Of a stretch of 64,000 nucleotides of DNA, positions 26,269-35,729 are shown one piece after another. The DNA comes from CAIMFV01 sp040757715. GTDB lineage: Bacteria; Pseudomonadota; Alphaproteobacteria; Caulobacterales; Caulobacteraceae. The stretch spans positions 62,001-126,000 of the forward strand of contig JBFLWS010000001.1 of the NCBI GenBank assembly GCA_040757715.1, in the 5' to 3' direction. The notes under the pieces were generated by a model. That model saw nothing but the letters and a program-made list of their open reading frames with translations, did not search any database and was not told the origin of the DNA. Within the stretch, counting starts at the first letter, position 1. Each line of letters starts with the position of its first letter. The position numbers and the translations under genes were made by a program.

Positions 26269-29200
26269 TCAGCCGCCCGCCGCGGGCTTGGCCGGAGAGC
26301 CTTCCCAGGACGTGCCGGTGGGCAGGGTCTCGCCCTTCATCAGCACCGACAGGTCGCCGAGCTGGGCGTCGTCTTCGATGACTGAATCGTAGAGCACGAT
26401 GGCCAGGGAGCCCACCGTGGCGCGCGGGCCCACGTGCAGCCCGCTCACCTTCATCACCCGGTCTTCGAACAGGTGGGTTTGCAGACCGCAGTCCTCGTTC
26501 AGGGCGGCGTCGTCGCCGATGCTGACCAGGTCGTGCTCGGTGATGTCGGTGGTGTCGGTGAACACCCGTTTGCCGATCTTGCAGCCCATGAGCCGCAGAT
26601 AGACGTTGAGCCAGGGCGTGCCGCGCAGGGTGCTGAGCAGGAGCGGCACGGCGAGGTTCTCATAGGTCGACGTGACGAGTTCCGTGCGCCAGACGAACAG
26701 GCTCCAAAGCGGCTTGGTGGTGGGTTGGTAGCGACCGACCACCACCCACTTGAGCGCCACGACAAAGAGGCCGGCCCCTACGGCGAAGGCCAGGTACAAG
26801 AACGGGAACAGGGCCGCGATCCACCAGGCCCCGTAGTCGAGGTCTGAGAGGTCGCCGATCTGGGTCAGCAGCAGGCTGAACAGCGAGATGAACACAGTGA
26901 GCGACAAGGTCACCCGCACATATTCGATCGCGAGACGCGTGGCGACCAGGCGCTTGGCCGGCTTGAAGCGAGCGCCTTCGTTGAACACCGCCACCACCTG
27001 ACGCTTGGGCAGACGCACTGGTGGCGAGCCGAACCAGGTGGACCCGTTCTCCAGCGCGAGATTTGAGGCCGTCGGCGGTGTAGAGAGCACGCCGATGAGC
27101 ACTTCATCGCCCAAGTCCGACCCCGTGGGCAGCAGGGCCGAATTGCCGACGAAGGTGCGCCGGCCGATGCGAGTGCGCTCGAGATGAATGGCGTCGGGCA
27201 ATGACTTCGGCGCCCCGAACACCACCCCGTCGGCGATAAAGCTCTCCGCGCCCACCTCGATCAGGTCCGGCACCACCGAGGTGGCGGTGGAGATTTCCGC
27301 GCGCTCGCCCACCTTGGCGCCGAGGGCCTGATACCAGGGCCGCACATAGAGCGTGGCGTAGATGGGGTGCAGCAGGTCGAGGGCGAGTTCGCCCAGCTGG
27401 CGCACGAACCAGAAGCGAACGTAGAACCCGCTCCAGATGGAATAGACCCCCGGCTTCACCCGGCCGGTGAGGCCCCACTTGGCGATCACGGTGAGACCGC
27501 ACATGGCCAGCACATAGATGAGGGCCAAGAGCGGCGCGATGGCCAGATAGCCGTAGCCCGAGGTGTTCCAATCGAGCTCGATCATCAGGATCAGACCAGG
27601 ACCGATGGGCAAGACCCCGGCGATGGGCAGAAGCAGCGCCGCGCCGCCGAGGCCGATGGTCACCAGGGCGCGTTTCCAGGCGGGCGGCGGTGGCGGACTC
27701 GCTGGCCGCGGCGTCGGGGCCACGGCGGCGGCGGGAGAGCCGCTCCAGGTTTCGCCTTCAGGGATGCGCATCCCGTTGGGCAGCATGGACAGGTCTTCCA
27801 GCGTGGCGTCGTCGGCGATCTCGGCGTCGCGACCGATCACCGCCGTCGTGCCCACGAAGGCGCGCTGACCAATGGTCACCTTGCCCAGGCGGAACACTCC
27901 GTGCTCCACACCCGTAGTGGCGAGGTTTGCCCCGTTGGAGACGATGGCTCCGTCGCCGATTTCGACGAGGTCGGGCGCGTCGATGTTGTCGAGCTGAAGT
28001 TGCACGCCCTTGCCGATGCGCGCGCCTAGCATGCGGTAATAGACCGCCATCATGGGCGTGCCGGCGAGGAACTGAATGGGGATCACGCCCGTGAAGCGGC
28101 GCACGAACCACCAGCGGAAATAATAGCTGCCCCACAGCGGATAATCCCCGGCGCGATAGCGGCCGATCACCAGCCACTTCACCGCCACCGACAGAAGGAT
28201 CATCGCCGGCGGCATGACGATGTAGGCCGAGAGCGCGTAGACGAGGGCCGGGATGCGGCTCTCCGGGTCGGGCGTGGCGAGATTGGTGTAGACGAGATAG
28301 GGGAACAGCCACTGCACCCCGGCGAAGCCATAGATGGGGATCAGCGACAGGGTCTGGGCGATAACGCACCAGACGCGGCGGGACTGCGACACCGGTGTGA
28401 AGGGCGTAGTGACTCGCGTCACCCGCTCGCCGGCATTGCGGGCCGCTTCGATGCGCTCGGCCAGCTTGCGGATGGTGGGCGCGGCATAGAGGTCTTGGAT
28501 CGACAGCATCTGCAGCGCGGGGTCGCGCCGCGCCATCGACACCATGCGCGCGGCGCGCAGCGAGTGGCCGCCCAGGTCCTCGAAGAAGTCGTCAGTCACC
28601 GACACGGGCGCTGGCGTGAAAGTCGCGGCCCAGGCCGCGTGCAGCTGTTCTTCCAGCAGCGTGGCTGGCGGCGTGATCTCTCGTGCTTCCACCTCGATAT
28701 CGGCGGGGCGGGCGAGGGCCTTGCGGTCCACCTTGCCTGAAACGAGGGTGGGCAGGGACGGGCGCACGTCGAAGCCCTGCGGATGCATATAGGCCGGCAG
28801 GCGTTCCTTCAGTCGCTCGCGCAGGCGGGCCTGCTCGATCATCTTGCCGGTGCGGGGGGCGAGGAAGGCGATCAGCACCTCGGACCCGTCCGGGTCATGG
28901 TAGAGGTTGACCACGGCCTGGGCCACGGCCTCGTCCTCCACCAGCACGGCCTCGATCTCGCCCAGCTCCACGCGATAGCCGCGGATCTTCACTTGGGTGT
29001 CGATGCGGCCGAGGAACTCGATCTCGCCGCTTTCGGCCACCCGGCAGAGGTCGCCGGTGCGATAGACCCGCGCTTCGCCACCCTCGGGCGCCTCGGCCTT
29101 GACGAACTTCTCATCGGTGAGATCGTCGCGATTGAGGTAGCCGGCGCCCACGCCGGGGCCGGCCACCACCAGCTCGCCCGCCTCGCCGTCGGCGATCGGC

Positions 29201-30261
29201 TTCAGCGCCTCGTCCACTACCCACACCTCGTAGCCGGGCAGGGGACGGCCGATGGTCACCGGCCGGCCAGGGATCAGCTCCAGCCAGGTGCACATGACGG
29301 AGATTTCCGTCGGGCCGTAGGTGTTCAGCACCCGACGGCCGGGCTTGGCCCAGCGCTTCAACAGCTCCGGCGGAAACGCCTCGCCGCCACAGTCGATGAT
29401 GCGGGCGGTGGCGATGTCGTCCTCGATCACCGCCAGCAGCGAGGGCACCGGGCACCACACCGACACCTCATAGCGCGCCAGGGCGGCGGCGAGGTCGGGG
29501 CCGGCCTTCACCAGGGCCTCGGTGCCCAACAGCAGCGTCGCGCCGGGATAGAAGGCGGCCCACATCTCCTCAATGGAAATGTCGAAGGCGAGGGAGGCGC
29601 CGGCGAACACCCGATCGTCATAGGAGACGCCGAGGATCGCTCCGGCTGAGCGGATCTGGAAACAGACGTTGCGGTGACGGATCATCACCCCTTTGGGTCG
29701 GCCCGTGGAGCCCGAGGTGTAGATGAGATAGGCCACGTCCTCCGGGCTCGCGCCAGTTTCCTCGCGAGTGAGGGGCGTGGAGTCCTGGGCGGCGATGTCG
29801 CCCAATTCGGCGTCCACATTGACCACCACGGCGTCGAGTTCGGCGAACTCGCCCGCGCGCTCGGCGTTGGTGACCACCGCACGCGCGCCGCACTCTTTGG
29901 CGATATAGACCACCCGATCCTGCGGGAAGCTCCAGTCCACCGGCACATAGGCCGCGCCGGCTTCCAAGGCGCCCAGCAGCGCCATGTACTGGTCGATGCC
30001 CCTGGGCAGGCAGATGAGCACACGATCGCCGCGTCGCACGCCCTGCTCGCGCAGATAGCGGGCGAAACGCGAGGCGCGGCTGCGCAGGTCGAAATAGGTG
30101 AACTCGACGCGGCGCGTGGATTCCGGGTCTGGCTCCATCTGGCGGATGGCGATGCGCTCGGGAAAGCGGCCGGCGGTGGCGGCGAAGATTTCGTGCAGCA
30201 GCTCGTCCCGCACATAGGGCGGATCGGGGTACGGCGCGGGCGCCGGCGCGACGGGATGCAT
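26269..30261 (-). CDS. Pls/PosA-type single-module NRPS (homopoly-amino-acid synthetase-like)
   Basis: This 1330-residue protein has one adenylation domain (~20-515), one carrier domain (~535-605) and a long membrane part. Adenylation motifs are YTSGSTGRPKG (181-191), FDISIEEMW (226-234), NTYGPTE (313-319), YRTGD (400-404) and VSGK with Lys510. Ser567 in GGHSL carries the phosphopantetheine arm. After residue 630 a unit repeats three times: membrane helices, a KWxxxGRY..PLWS-like stretch (694-711, 928-944, 1171-1187), and a hexapeptide left-handed beta-helix ending in GSP (745-843, 980-1080, 1224-1323). There is no condensation or thioesterase domain. This is the layout of epsilon-poly-lysine synthetase, in which the membrane part joins amino acids. 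Product unknown. Confidence 0.92.
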   Translation of the reverse strand: MHPVAPAPAPYPDPPYVRDELLHEIFAATAGRFPERIAIRQMEPDPESTRRVEFTYFDLRSRASRFARYLREQGVRRGDRVLICLPRGIDQYMALLGALEAGAAYVPVDWSFPQDRVVYIAKECGARAVVTNAERAGEFAELDAVVVNVDAELGDIAAQDSTPLTREETGASPEDVAYLIYTSGSTGRPKGVMIRHRNVCFQIRSAGAILGVSYDDRVFAGASLAFDISIEEMWAAFYPGATLLLGTEALVKAGPDLAAALARYEVSVWCPVPSLLAVIEDDIATARIIDCGGEAFPPELLKRWAKPGRRVLNTYGPTEISVMCTWLELIPGRPVTIGRPLPGYEVWVVDEALKPIADGEAGELVVAGPGVGAGYLNRDDLTDEKFVKAEAPEGGEARVYRTGDLCRVAESGEIEFLGRIDTQVKIRGYRVELGEIEAVLVEDEAVAQAVVNLYHDPDGSEVLIAFLAPRTGKMIEQARLRERLKERLPAYMHPQGFDVRPSLPTLVSGKVDRKALARPADIEVEAREITPPATLLEEQLHAAWAATFTPAPVSVTDDFFEDLGGHSLRAARMVSMARRDPALQMLSIQDLYAAPTIRKLAERIEAARNAGERVTRVTTPFTPVSQSRRVWCVIAQTLSLIPIYGFAGVQWLFPYLVYTNLATPDPESRIPALVYALSAYIVMPPAMILLSVAVKWLVIGRYRAGDYPLWGSYYFRWWFVRRFTGVIPIQFLAGTPMMAVYYRMLGARIGKGVQLQLDNIDAPDLVEIGDGAIVSNGANLATTGVEHGVFRLGKVTIGQRAFVGTTAVIGRDAEIADDATLEDLSMLPNGMRIPEGETWSGSPAAAVAPTPRPASPPPPPAWKRALVTIGLGGAALLLPIAGVLPIGPGLILMIELDWNTSGYGYLAIAPLLALIYVLAMCGLTVIAKWGLTGRVKPGVYSIWSGFYVRFWFVRQLGELALDLLHPIYATLYVRPWYQALGAKVGERAEISTATSVVPDLIEVGAESFIADGVVFGAPKSLPDAIHLERTRIGRRTFVGNSALLPTGSDLGDEVLIGVLSTPPTASNLALENGSTWFGSPPVRLPKRQVVAVFNEGARFKPAKRLVATRLAIEYVRVTLSLTVFISLFSLLLTQIGDLSDLDYGAWWIAALFPFLYLAFAVGAGLFVVALKWVVVGRYQPTTKPLWSLFVWRTELVTSTYENLAVPLLLSTLRGTPWLNVYLRLMGCKIGKRVFTDTTDITEHDLVSIGDDAALNEDCGLQTHLFEDRVMKVSGLHVGPRATVGSLAIVLYDSVIEDDAQLGDLSVLMKGETLPTGTSWEGSPAKPAAGG

Positions 30262-30482
30262 GCGGACGAAAACCTTTAGCAGACCTGCGAACAGCTCAGT
30301 CGTTTAGGCGACCTTGCTCGCGCATGCGAGGGGGGAGAGGGGTTTTGCGACGGACTCAGCAATGGATTGCGATAGACGGTTTATCCTAATGCGATCGACT
30401 CGCAATTAAATGGATACAATTTCAATTTTTTAGTGCACTTTCGCCGTGAGGGGCTGAATAATAGAAAAAAGGAAGCCAGGTA

Positions 30483-30692
30483 ATGAATCGTTTTGGGCGA
30501 ATCGCCGACGACTTGACGGAGATTGTCTGCGATCTCGAAACATCAGCGCAGGCCGCCATCGCCGCACCTTTAGTGCGCGCCCTGCAACGCGCGTTTCGGG
30601 AGGCCTGTCTGGCGGATAAGGTGGTGCGCGATAACGAAGACCAGCCCGCGCGCTCCGGTCAGATTATTTTCCTGCCTTTGCGGTCCAGATAA
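30483..30692 (+). CDS. small hypothetical protein (69 aa)
   Basis: A short open frame of 69 residues with no recognised domain. It is supported by a good ribosome-binding site (AAGGAAGCCAGG ending 3 bases before the ATG) and by an unusually A+T-rich upstream stretch (30380-30470) that looks like a promoter region. The protein has a helical first half (MNRFGRIADDLTEIVCDLE) and a basic C-terminus (LPLRSR). It stands alone between the NRPS and the permease. It could be a small regulatory protein or chance; no function is proposed. Confidence 0.5.
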   Translation: MNRFGRIADDLTEIVCDLETSAQAAIAAPLVRALQRAFREACLADKVVRDNEDQPARSGQIIFLPLRSR

Positions 30693-30773
30693 GCGAGAGA
30701 ATATCGAGCGCATTTCAAACTTGGCCTCAGCGTTGGAGGTCTAAACGGGCGCGTAGCTTTTGCACGCATCTGG

Positions 30774-32219
30774 TTGCCCCAGCTGGCTCGGCGTGTTTCG
30801 ATACCCGAAAGTCTGGGGAAACGCTTGAATCCGCGCGCCTTATCGTTCTGGGACCTGACCCTCTACGCGGTGGCCATGACCCTGTCGGTGCGCTGGATCG
30901 CCACCGCCGCTGCGGCCGGTCCCGCTGCACTTCCCCTGTGGTCGGCCGCCATGCTCGGCTTCATGGCCCCGCTGGTGATCGCCACCGCCGAACTCACGAC
31001 ACGCTTCCCCGGCGACGGCGGGGTTTATGTCTGGACCCGGGATGTGCTCGGACCCTTTTCCGGCTTCATCTGCGGCTGGCTCTACTGGACCTGCAACCTG
31101 CCGTTCTTCTCCAGTGTGCTCTATTTCATCGTCAACCTGATCGGCTTGACGGGGGGAAGCTTCACCGCGCCAATTCTGGCCTCGCCGGTGCTGTTCGCCG
31201 CTGTCGCCCTCGCCATCGCCATCGCCGTGGCCGGGCTCAGCCTGCTGGGACTTGGCGCCGGCAAGTGGGTGTCGAATTTCGGCGGGTTCGCAGCCTGCGC
31301 CATCGCCCTCCTGATGGTGGTGGGCGGCGGCATGCTCGCCTGGCGCCATGGGCCCGCGACGGATTTTCTACACGCTGATTATCGCCCGCCGCTCACCGCC
31401 GATGGTGCGGTGCTCTGGGCCACCATGGTGTTCGCCTTTGGAGGGCCTGAGGCCATGGCCTTCCTGAAGGACGACGTGAAGGGCGGCACGCGGCAGATCC
31501 TGAAGGTGCTGGCCACCGTGGGGGTGCTGCTTGTATTCGCCTACAGCCTCGCCACCGCCGGCATGCTGTCCATCCTTACACCGGGGGAGATTTCACACCT
31601 GTCCGGTCTGCCCGACGCCATCAAAGCCTGTCTTGATCGGCTGGGCCTGCCGTTCTTGACGCCGGTGGCGCTCGGCATCACGGCCCTGGCGCTTCTCGGC
31701 GGCTACATGTCCTGGTTCGGGGTGGCCGCACGCCTGCCCTTCGTGGTGGGAGTGGATGCCCACCTGCCTAAGGCCTTCTCCATCCGCGACGCCAAGACTG
31801 GAGCGCCCACAGCCTCGATCCTGCTGCAGACCGTGGTGGTGGCGGCCCTGGTGATCCTCTCCCTAGCGGGTGAGAGCCTGAAGGCCGCCTATGATTTCCT
31901 CGTCTCCATGACCGTGCTCTCCTACACGCTGCCGTTCGTGTATCTGTTTATCGTCTACTGGAAAGTGCAGACGGAGACCTTGCCGGCGGCGGGCTGGGAC
32001 CCCCCGGGCGGTCCGTCCGCGGCGCGAAAGATCGCCCTGGTGGGACTGGTGGTGACGATCAGCGCCATTCTTTGCACCCTGGTTCCTAGCGGGGACGCCA
32101 AGGACAAGCTGGCCGAGACCCTGAAGCTCGTCCTATCCTCCAGCGTGCTTATCCTTGTTGGCGCGGGCGCCTATGCGCTTGGCCATTTCCGTAAGCCGAA
32201 GATCGAGAAACGCCTATGA
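30774..32219 (+). CDS. APC-superfamily amino-acid permease
   Basis: A 481-residue inner-membrane transporter with about 12 hydrophobic segments. The family pattern is clear in segments 2-3: AELTTRFPGDGGVYVWTRDVLGPFSGFICGW, as in amino-acid/polyamine antiporters and permeases. Segment 6 has FAFGGPEAMAFLKDDVKGG, and LGGYMSWFGVAARLPFVVGVDAHLPKAF follows later. The listed start is a TTG at 30774; no ATG precedes the first helix, and a GGAGG at 30735 is too far upstream to help, so the N-terminus is uncertain. The stop overlaps the oxygenase start (ATGA at 32216), which couples the two genes. The substrate may therefore be the compound the oxygenase attacks, or an amine precursor (inference). Confidence 0.9.
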   Translation: MPQLARRVSIPESLGKRLNPRALSFWDLTLYAVAMTLSVRWIATAAAAGPAALPLWSAAMLGFMAPLVIATAELTTRFPGDGGVYVWTRDVLGPFSGFICGWLYWTCNLPFFSSVLYFIVNLIGLTGGSFTAPILASPVLFAAVALAIAIAVAGLSLLGLGAGKWVSNFGGFAACAIALLMVVGGGMLAWRHGPATDFLHADYRPPLTADGAVLWATMVFAFGGPEAMAFLKDDVKGGTRQILKVLATVGVLLVFAYSLATAGMLSILTPGEISHLSGLPDAIKACLDRLGLPFLTPVALGITALALLGGYMSWFGVAARLPFVVGVDAHLPKAFSIRDAKTGAPTASILLQTVVVAALVILSLAGESLKAAYDFLVSMTVLSYTLPFVYLFIVYWKVQTETLPAAGWDPPGGPSAARKIALVGLVVTISAILCTLVPSGDAKDKLAETLKLVLSSSVLILVGAGAYALGHFRKPKIEKRL

Positions 32220-33256
32220 ACGCCTCCGCGCCCGCCTCGACCAGCCTCGCCGCGCCGGTGACCGCGCCCGCTCTGTGGTATCGCGACCCCAGCTATTGGC
32301 CACGAGAGCGCTCGGAGATCTTCGCCCGGAGCTGGCAATATATCGGCCATGAAAGCCAGCTGGCCGAGCCGGGCCAATGGGTCGCCGATGTCATCGCCGG
32401 CTTTCCGCTGCTGGTTGTCAAAGGCGCCGACGGTGCCCTCAACGCCTTCCACAATGTCTGCCGTCACCGGGCGGGACCGCTCACCGATGGACACGAGGGC
32501 AAGTGCGACGGCCTCCTGCGCTGCAAGTATCACGGCTGGGCCTATACGCTGGACGGACGCCTGCGCCTCGCGCGGGAGTTCGGGGCCAGGGACGGCTTCG
32601 ACGCCCGCGAATACGGCCTCTTCCCGGTGCGGGTGGAGACCTGGCGCGGCACAGTTTGGGTGGCGGTGGACCCGGGGATCAGCCCCTTCGCCGAGTGGAT
32701 CGCCCCGGTGGAGCAGCGTATCCAGGACCAGGATTGGGGCGACCTCAAGGTGTCGCTGCGCCGGCATCACCCAATCAAGTGTAACTGGAAGACCTATGTG
32801 GAGAACTATCTCGAGGGCTACCACGTGCCGGACGTGCACCCGGCCCTGAACGCCGAGGTGGATGCCTCGCGCTATCAGGTGACCATGGAGGGCAAGGTCG
32901 CCATCCACGAGGCGCCCATGCGCATCGAGCAGCCGGTGTATGGCGGGCTGTGGGCCTGGATGTGGCCCAACCTCGGGATCAACATCTACCAGAAGGGCCT
33001 GATGCTGGAGCGCATGTCGCCCGAGGGCGCCGAGGGGACGCGGCTCGACTACATCTATCTGATGCCCGAGGGCGAGGCGGTAAGCGAAGAGACCATGGCC
33101 ATGTCCGACGCCGTGACGGCCGAGGACATCTGGATCGTCGAGCGGGTGCAGCAGAACCTGAACGCCGGGGTCTATGACGTGGGTCGCCTGTCGCCGCTGC
33201 ATGAAGGCGCCATCACAGCCTTCCAAGCCTGGGTGCGCGAGGCCCTGGGGGAATAG
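32216..33256 (+). CDS. Rieske non-haem iron oxygenase, alpha subunit
   Basis: A 346-residue ring-hydroxylating-type oxygenase. The Rieske [2Fe-2S] ligands are CRH (Cys82, His84) and CKYH (Cys103, His106). The mononuclear iron site lies in NWKTYVENYLEGYHVPDVHP with His203 and His208. The ENYLEGYHVP version is typical of the branch that includes choline, glycine-betaine and carnitine monooxygenases rather than aromatic dioxygenases. It would need a reductase, which is not next to it. The ATG overlaps the permease stop. The likely role is oxidative demethylation or hydroxylation of a small imported amine; the exact substrate cannot be told. A terminator for the convergent TonB receptor follows. 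Confidence 0.92.
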   Translation: MNASAPASTSLAAPVTAPALWYRDPSYWPRERSEIFARSWQYIGHESQLAEPGQWVADVIAGFPLLVVKGADGALNAFHNVCRHRAGPLTDGHEGKCDGLLRCKYHGWAYTLDGRLRLAREFGARDGFDAREYGLFPVRVETWRGTVWVAVDPGISPFAEWIAPVEQRIQDQDWGDLKVSLRRHHPIKCNWKTYVENYLEGYHVPDVHPALNAEVDASRYQVTMEGKVAIHEAPMRIEQPVYGGLWAWMWPNLGINIYQKGLMLERMSPEGAEGTRLDYIYLMPEGEAVSEETMAMSDAVTAEDIWIVERVQQNLNAGVYDVGRLSPLHEGAITAFQAWVREALGE

Positions 33257-33277
33257 GCGCCGCTTTCATCGCAGAAC

Positions 33278-33308
33278 AAAAAAAGGGGCGGCCCGCGAGG
33301 ACCGCCCC
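33278..33308 (-). terminator. intrinsic terminator of the TonB receptor gene
   Basis: On the minus strand GGGGCGGTCC and GGGCCGCCCC pair around a four-base TCGC loop (one G-T pair), followed by seven T. This is a strong Rho-independent terminator 25 bases after the receptor stop. The same hairpin may also stop transcription from the oxygenase on the other side. Confidence 0.9.
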
Positions 33309-33332
33309 AATGCTTTCAAGCAATCGTTCGGC

Positions 33333-35705
33333 TTAGAACTTGTGGCCGAACTTGATGCCGATGGTGCGCGGGGCTTGCGGCACGATGTAAATCGCGTGAC
33401 CGCACACCGAAGTCGTGCACTCGGCGTAGCGCGTCAGATTGGCGCGCTCGTCGAACAGGTTCTTCACGAACAGCTCCACCGTTATGGCGCCCTTGGCGGC
33501 CCCGGCCGAGATGTCGGTCAGGGTGTAGGACGGCATCTGGCCGAGAATTCCGCGCTCGAAGGCGCGCAGGTCGGCCCAGGTCTTATCCTGGTACACGAGC
33601 GAGCCCTGAACGTGAGCGTCCCAATCGCCGAGCGCGAAGGCGTAGCGCGCCGTCAGGTTGCCCTTGAGCTTCGCCGTCACCGGCAGCTGCTCGTTCTTCG
33701 GAGCGACCACGGGATTGCCGTTGGAGCCGTTCGTGCAGGCGACGGTGATGGAGGCGCAGACGTTCTTGGCCAGCTTGCCGTCATCGTAGGCGCCCGAACC
33801 CGTGATGGTCAGGCCGCTGATCGGCGCCCAGGTGATGTCGCTTTCAAGGCCGGTGATGTTGGCGTTGGCGGCGTTCTGGATGATGGTCAGGCTGTTCGGG
33901 CCGAGGAATGAATACTGGAAGTTGCTCCAGTCTTCATAATAGATCGCGCCGTTGAACCGCACCCTGCGATCAAACAGACTAGTCTTCCAGCCGAGTTCAT
34001 AACTGGACAGCTTGTCGGCGCCGTAGGGGGGCAGGTTGCCGTTACGGTTCACCCCGCCCGGACGGAAACCGGTGGCGTAGGTGAAATAGACCCGCTTTTG
34101 CTCGTCGAACTTGTAGGTCAGGTCGATCTTATGGGTGTTGCCGCCCCCTTGCACCGTCTTGTCGAGATTGACGCAGGGTGCGCCGCGCGGGGTGGCGGTC
34201 GAGAAGCATTTGGCTTCGCCGGTGTGGGAGCTGTAACCCTTTCCGAAGCCGTAGAAGCCTTCCAGGCTGTTCTTGAAGTCGTACCAGCGGATGCCGCCGG
34301 TGACTGACAAGTGATCCGTCAGATCATAGGTGGCTTGGCCGAAGATGGCCTTGTCGCGGTCGACACGCATCTGATCGGTGAGCCAGATCGTGTTGCCCCA
34401 CTTGGGCACGGAAATGGCCGGCGACAGATTGTCGATTACGTAGTCCTGAATGATCCAGTGCGACTGACGTTGCAGGAAGCCGCCCACCACGAAGCGCAGG
34501 CGGTCGGTGGAGGGCGAGGACAGGCGCAGTTCGTGGCTTTGCTTGTCGAAGCGATCGCGCCCGGTGATCTTTTGGATCGGGGTTTGCAACACCGTGCCGG
34601 TGCCGTCGACCCAGTAGGCGCCCGAACCAAAGACCTTGTCGTACCAGTACGAGTAGTCGGCATAGTCAGAGTGCGTATCGAGGTTGCGCTGGAAATAGCC
34701 CCCCGAATAGGTCAGGTCGTACTTGGAGATCTTGCCGGTGACGGTGAGCGACGCCTGGTACCACTTGTCCTTCGCGTCGTCGGGCGAGAAGTGCTGCACC
34801 TTCAAGTCGCCCACGCTCGGCTCATAACCGAACACGCCGTGCTGCTTTTGCTGCTGAGCGACCAGTTGCGGCAGGAGGGTCCAGTTTTCGTTCAGATCGA
34901 CCTTCAGCGCCGCGCGGGCGCCGTAGGTGTCCACGTCGTTGAAGTGCTTCTTCACATAAGGCGCGTTGTTCAACACGCCGCCGGAGCTCGGGAAAGTGCG
35001 CGTGCCGGCGACGTTGTCGATGTAGCCGCTGTCGTGTTCGGCCCAGCCCACCAGGCGGATGGCCGCCTTTTCATTGATCGGCTGATTGATGAAGCCCTCA
35101 GCCACATATCCCAGCGTGCCGTTCTTGACGCCATTGGCCTGCAGGTCGTAGCCGGCCGAGAAGCCCCGCGTGCTCGGCTTGTTGGTGATGATGCGGAGGG
35201 TGCCGGATTCGGAGGACGCGCCGTAGAGCGTGCCTTGCGGACCTGCCAGGGATTCCACACGTTCGATGTCGTAGATATGGACGTCGAGGGCGCCGGAGAT
35301 GGTGGTGATCGGCTGTTCGTCCAGATAGGTGCCGACGCTGGGCAGCGATCCAGAGTGGTTTCCGTCGCCGCCGCTGGCCACGCCGCGCATATAGACGGTG
35401 GTGGAGCTGGGCGCTGTCGTCTGGAACGACACGCTGGGCAGGAACTTCACATAGTCCTGGAATTCGTTGACGTTGCGCTGCTCCAGGTTCTTGGAGTCGA
35501 GAGCCTGGATGCTCATGGACACCTTCTGGATGTTCTCGGACCGCTTTTCGGCGGTGACGATGACTTCCGGAACCGTCGCGACGCTTTCCGCCGCCGGCGC
35601 AGCGGCGAAGGCCGCCCCGCCCGCCAGCATGGTGGAGGCGAAGAGAGAGGTCGCCAGCACGGACCGTCCGGTCCGCGCGCGCCTCGAAGTGTTGTGTATC
35701 CCCAT
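33333..35705 (-). CDS. TonB-dependent outer-membrane receptor
   Basis: A 790-residue receptor for energy-dependent uptake across the outer membrane. The signal peptide ends near AGGAAFAAAPA. A TonB-box-like EVIVTAEKR begins the plug domain, followed by YMRGVASGGDGNHSGSLPSVGTYLDE and the ERVESLAGPQGTLYGASSESGTLRIITNKP plug motif. The beta-barrel carries FTYATGFRPGGVNRNGNLP and YELGWKTSLFDRR, and the last residue is phenylalanine (GHKF). This form belongs to the large family without a siderophore signature that is common in Caulobacterales and sphingomonads. It follows the TPR-sulfotransferase by 24 bases, and AAGGG lies before the ATG. Confidence 0.95.
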   Translation of the reverse strand: MGIHNTSRRARTGRSVLATSLFASTMLAGGAAFAAAPAAESVATVPEVIVTAEKRSENIQKVSMSIQALDSKNLEQRNVNEFQDYVKFLPSVSFQTTAPSSTTVYMRGVASGGDGNHSGSLPSVGTYLDEQPITTISGALDVHIYDIERVESLAGPQGTLYGASSESGTLRIITNKPSTRGFSAGYDLQANGVKNGTLGYVAEGFINQPINEKAAIRLVGWAEHDSGYIDNVAGTRTFPSSGGVLNNAPYVKKHFNDVDTYGARAALKVDLNENWTLLPQLVAQQQKQHGVFGYEPSVGDLKVQHFSPDDAKDKWYQASLTVTGKISKYDLTYSGGYFQRNLDTHSDYADYSYWYDKVFGSGAYWVDGTGTVLQTPIQKITGRDRFDKQSHELRLSSPSTDRLRFVVGGFLQRQSHWIIQDYVIDNLSPAISVPKWGNTIWLTDQMRVDRDKAIFGQATYDLTDHLSVTGGIRWYDFKNSLEGFYGFGKGYSSHTGEAKCFSTATPRGAPCVNLDKTVQGGGNTHKIDLTYKFDEQKRVYFTYATGFRPGGVNRNGNLPPYGADKLSSYELGWKTSLFDRRVRFNGAIYYEDWSNFQYSFLGPNSLTIIQNAANANITGLESDITWAPISGLTITGSGAYDDGKLAKNVCASITVACTNGSNGNPVVAPKNEQLPVTAKLKGNLTARYAFALGDWDAHVQGSLVYQDKTWADLRAFERGILGQMPSYTLTDISAGAAKGAITVELFVKNLFDERANLTRYAECTTSVCGHAIYIVPQAPRTIGIKFGHKF

Positions 35706-35729
35706 AGCTCAGCCCTTGTTTGTTGACTG

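Noticed and set aside
26269..30261. Acyl-CoA ligase or fatty-acyl-AMP ligase instead of an NRPS
   Set aside because: A carrier domain with GGHSL follows, the A8/A10 motifs are of the amino-acid type, and the C-terminal repeats match the Pls layout.
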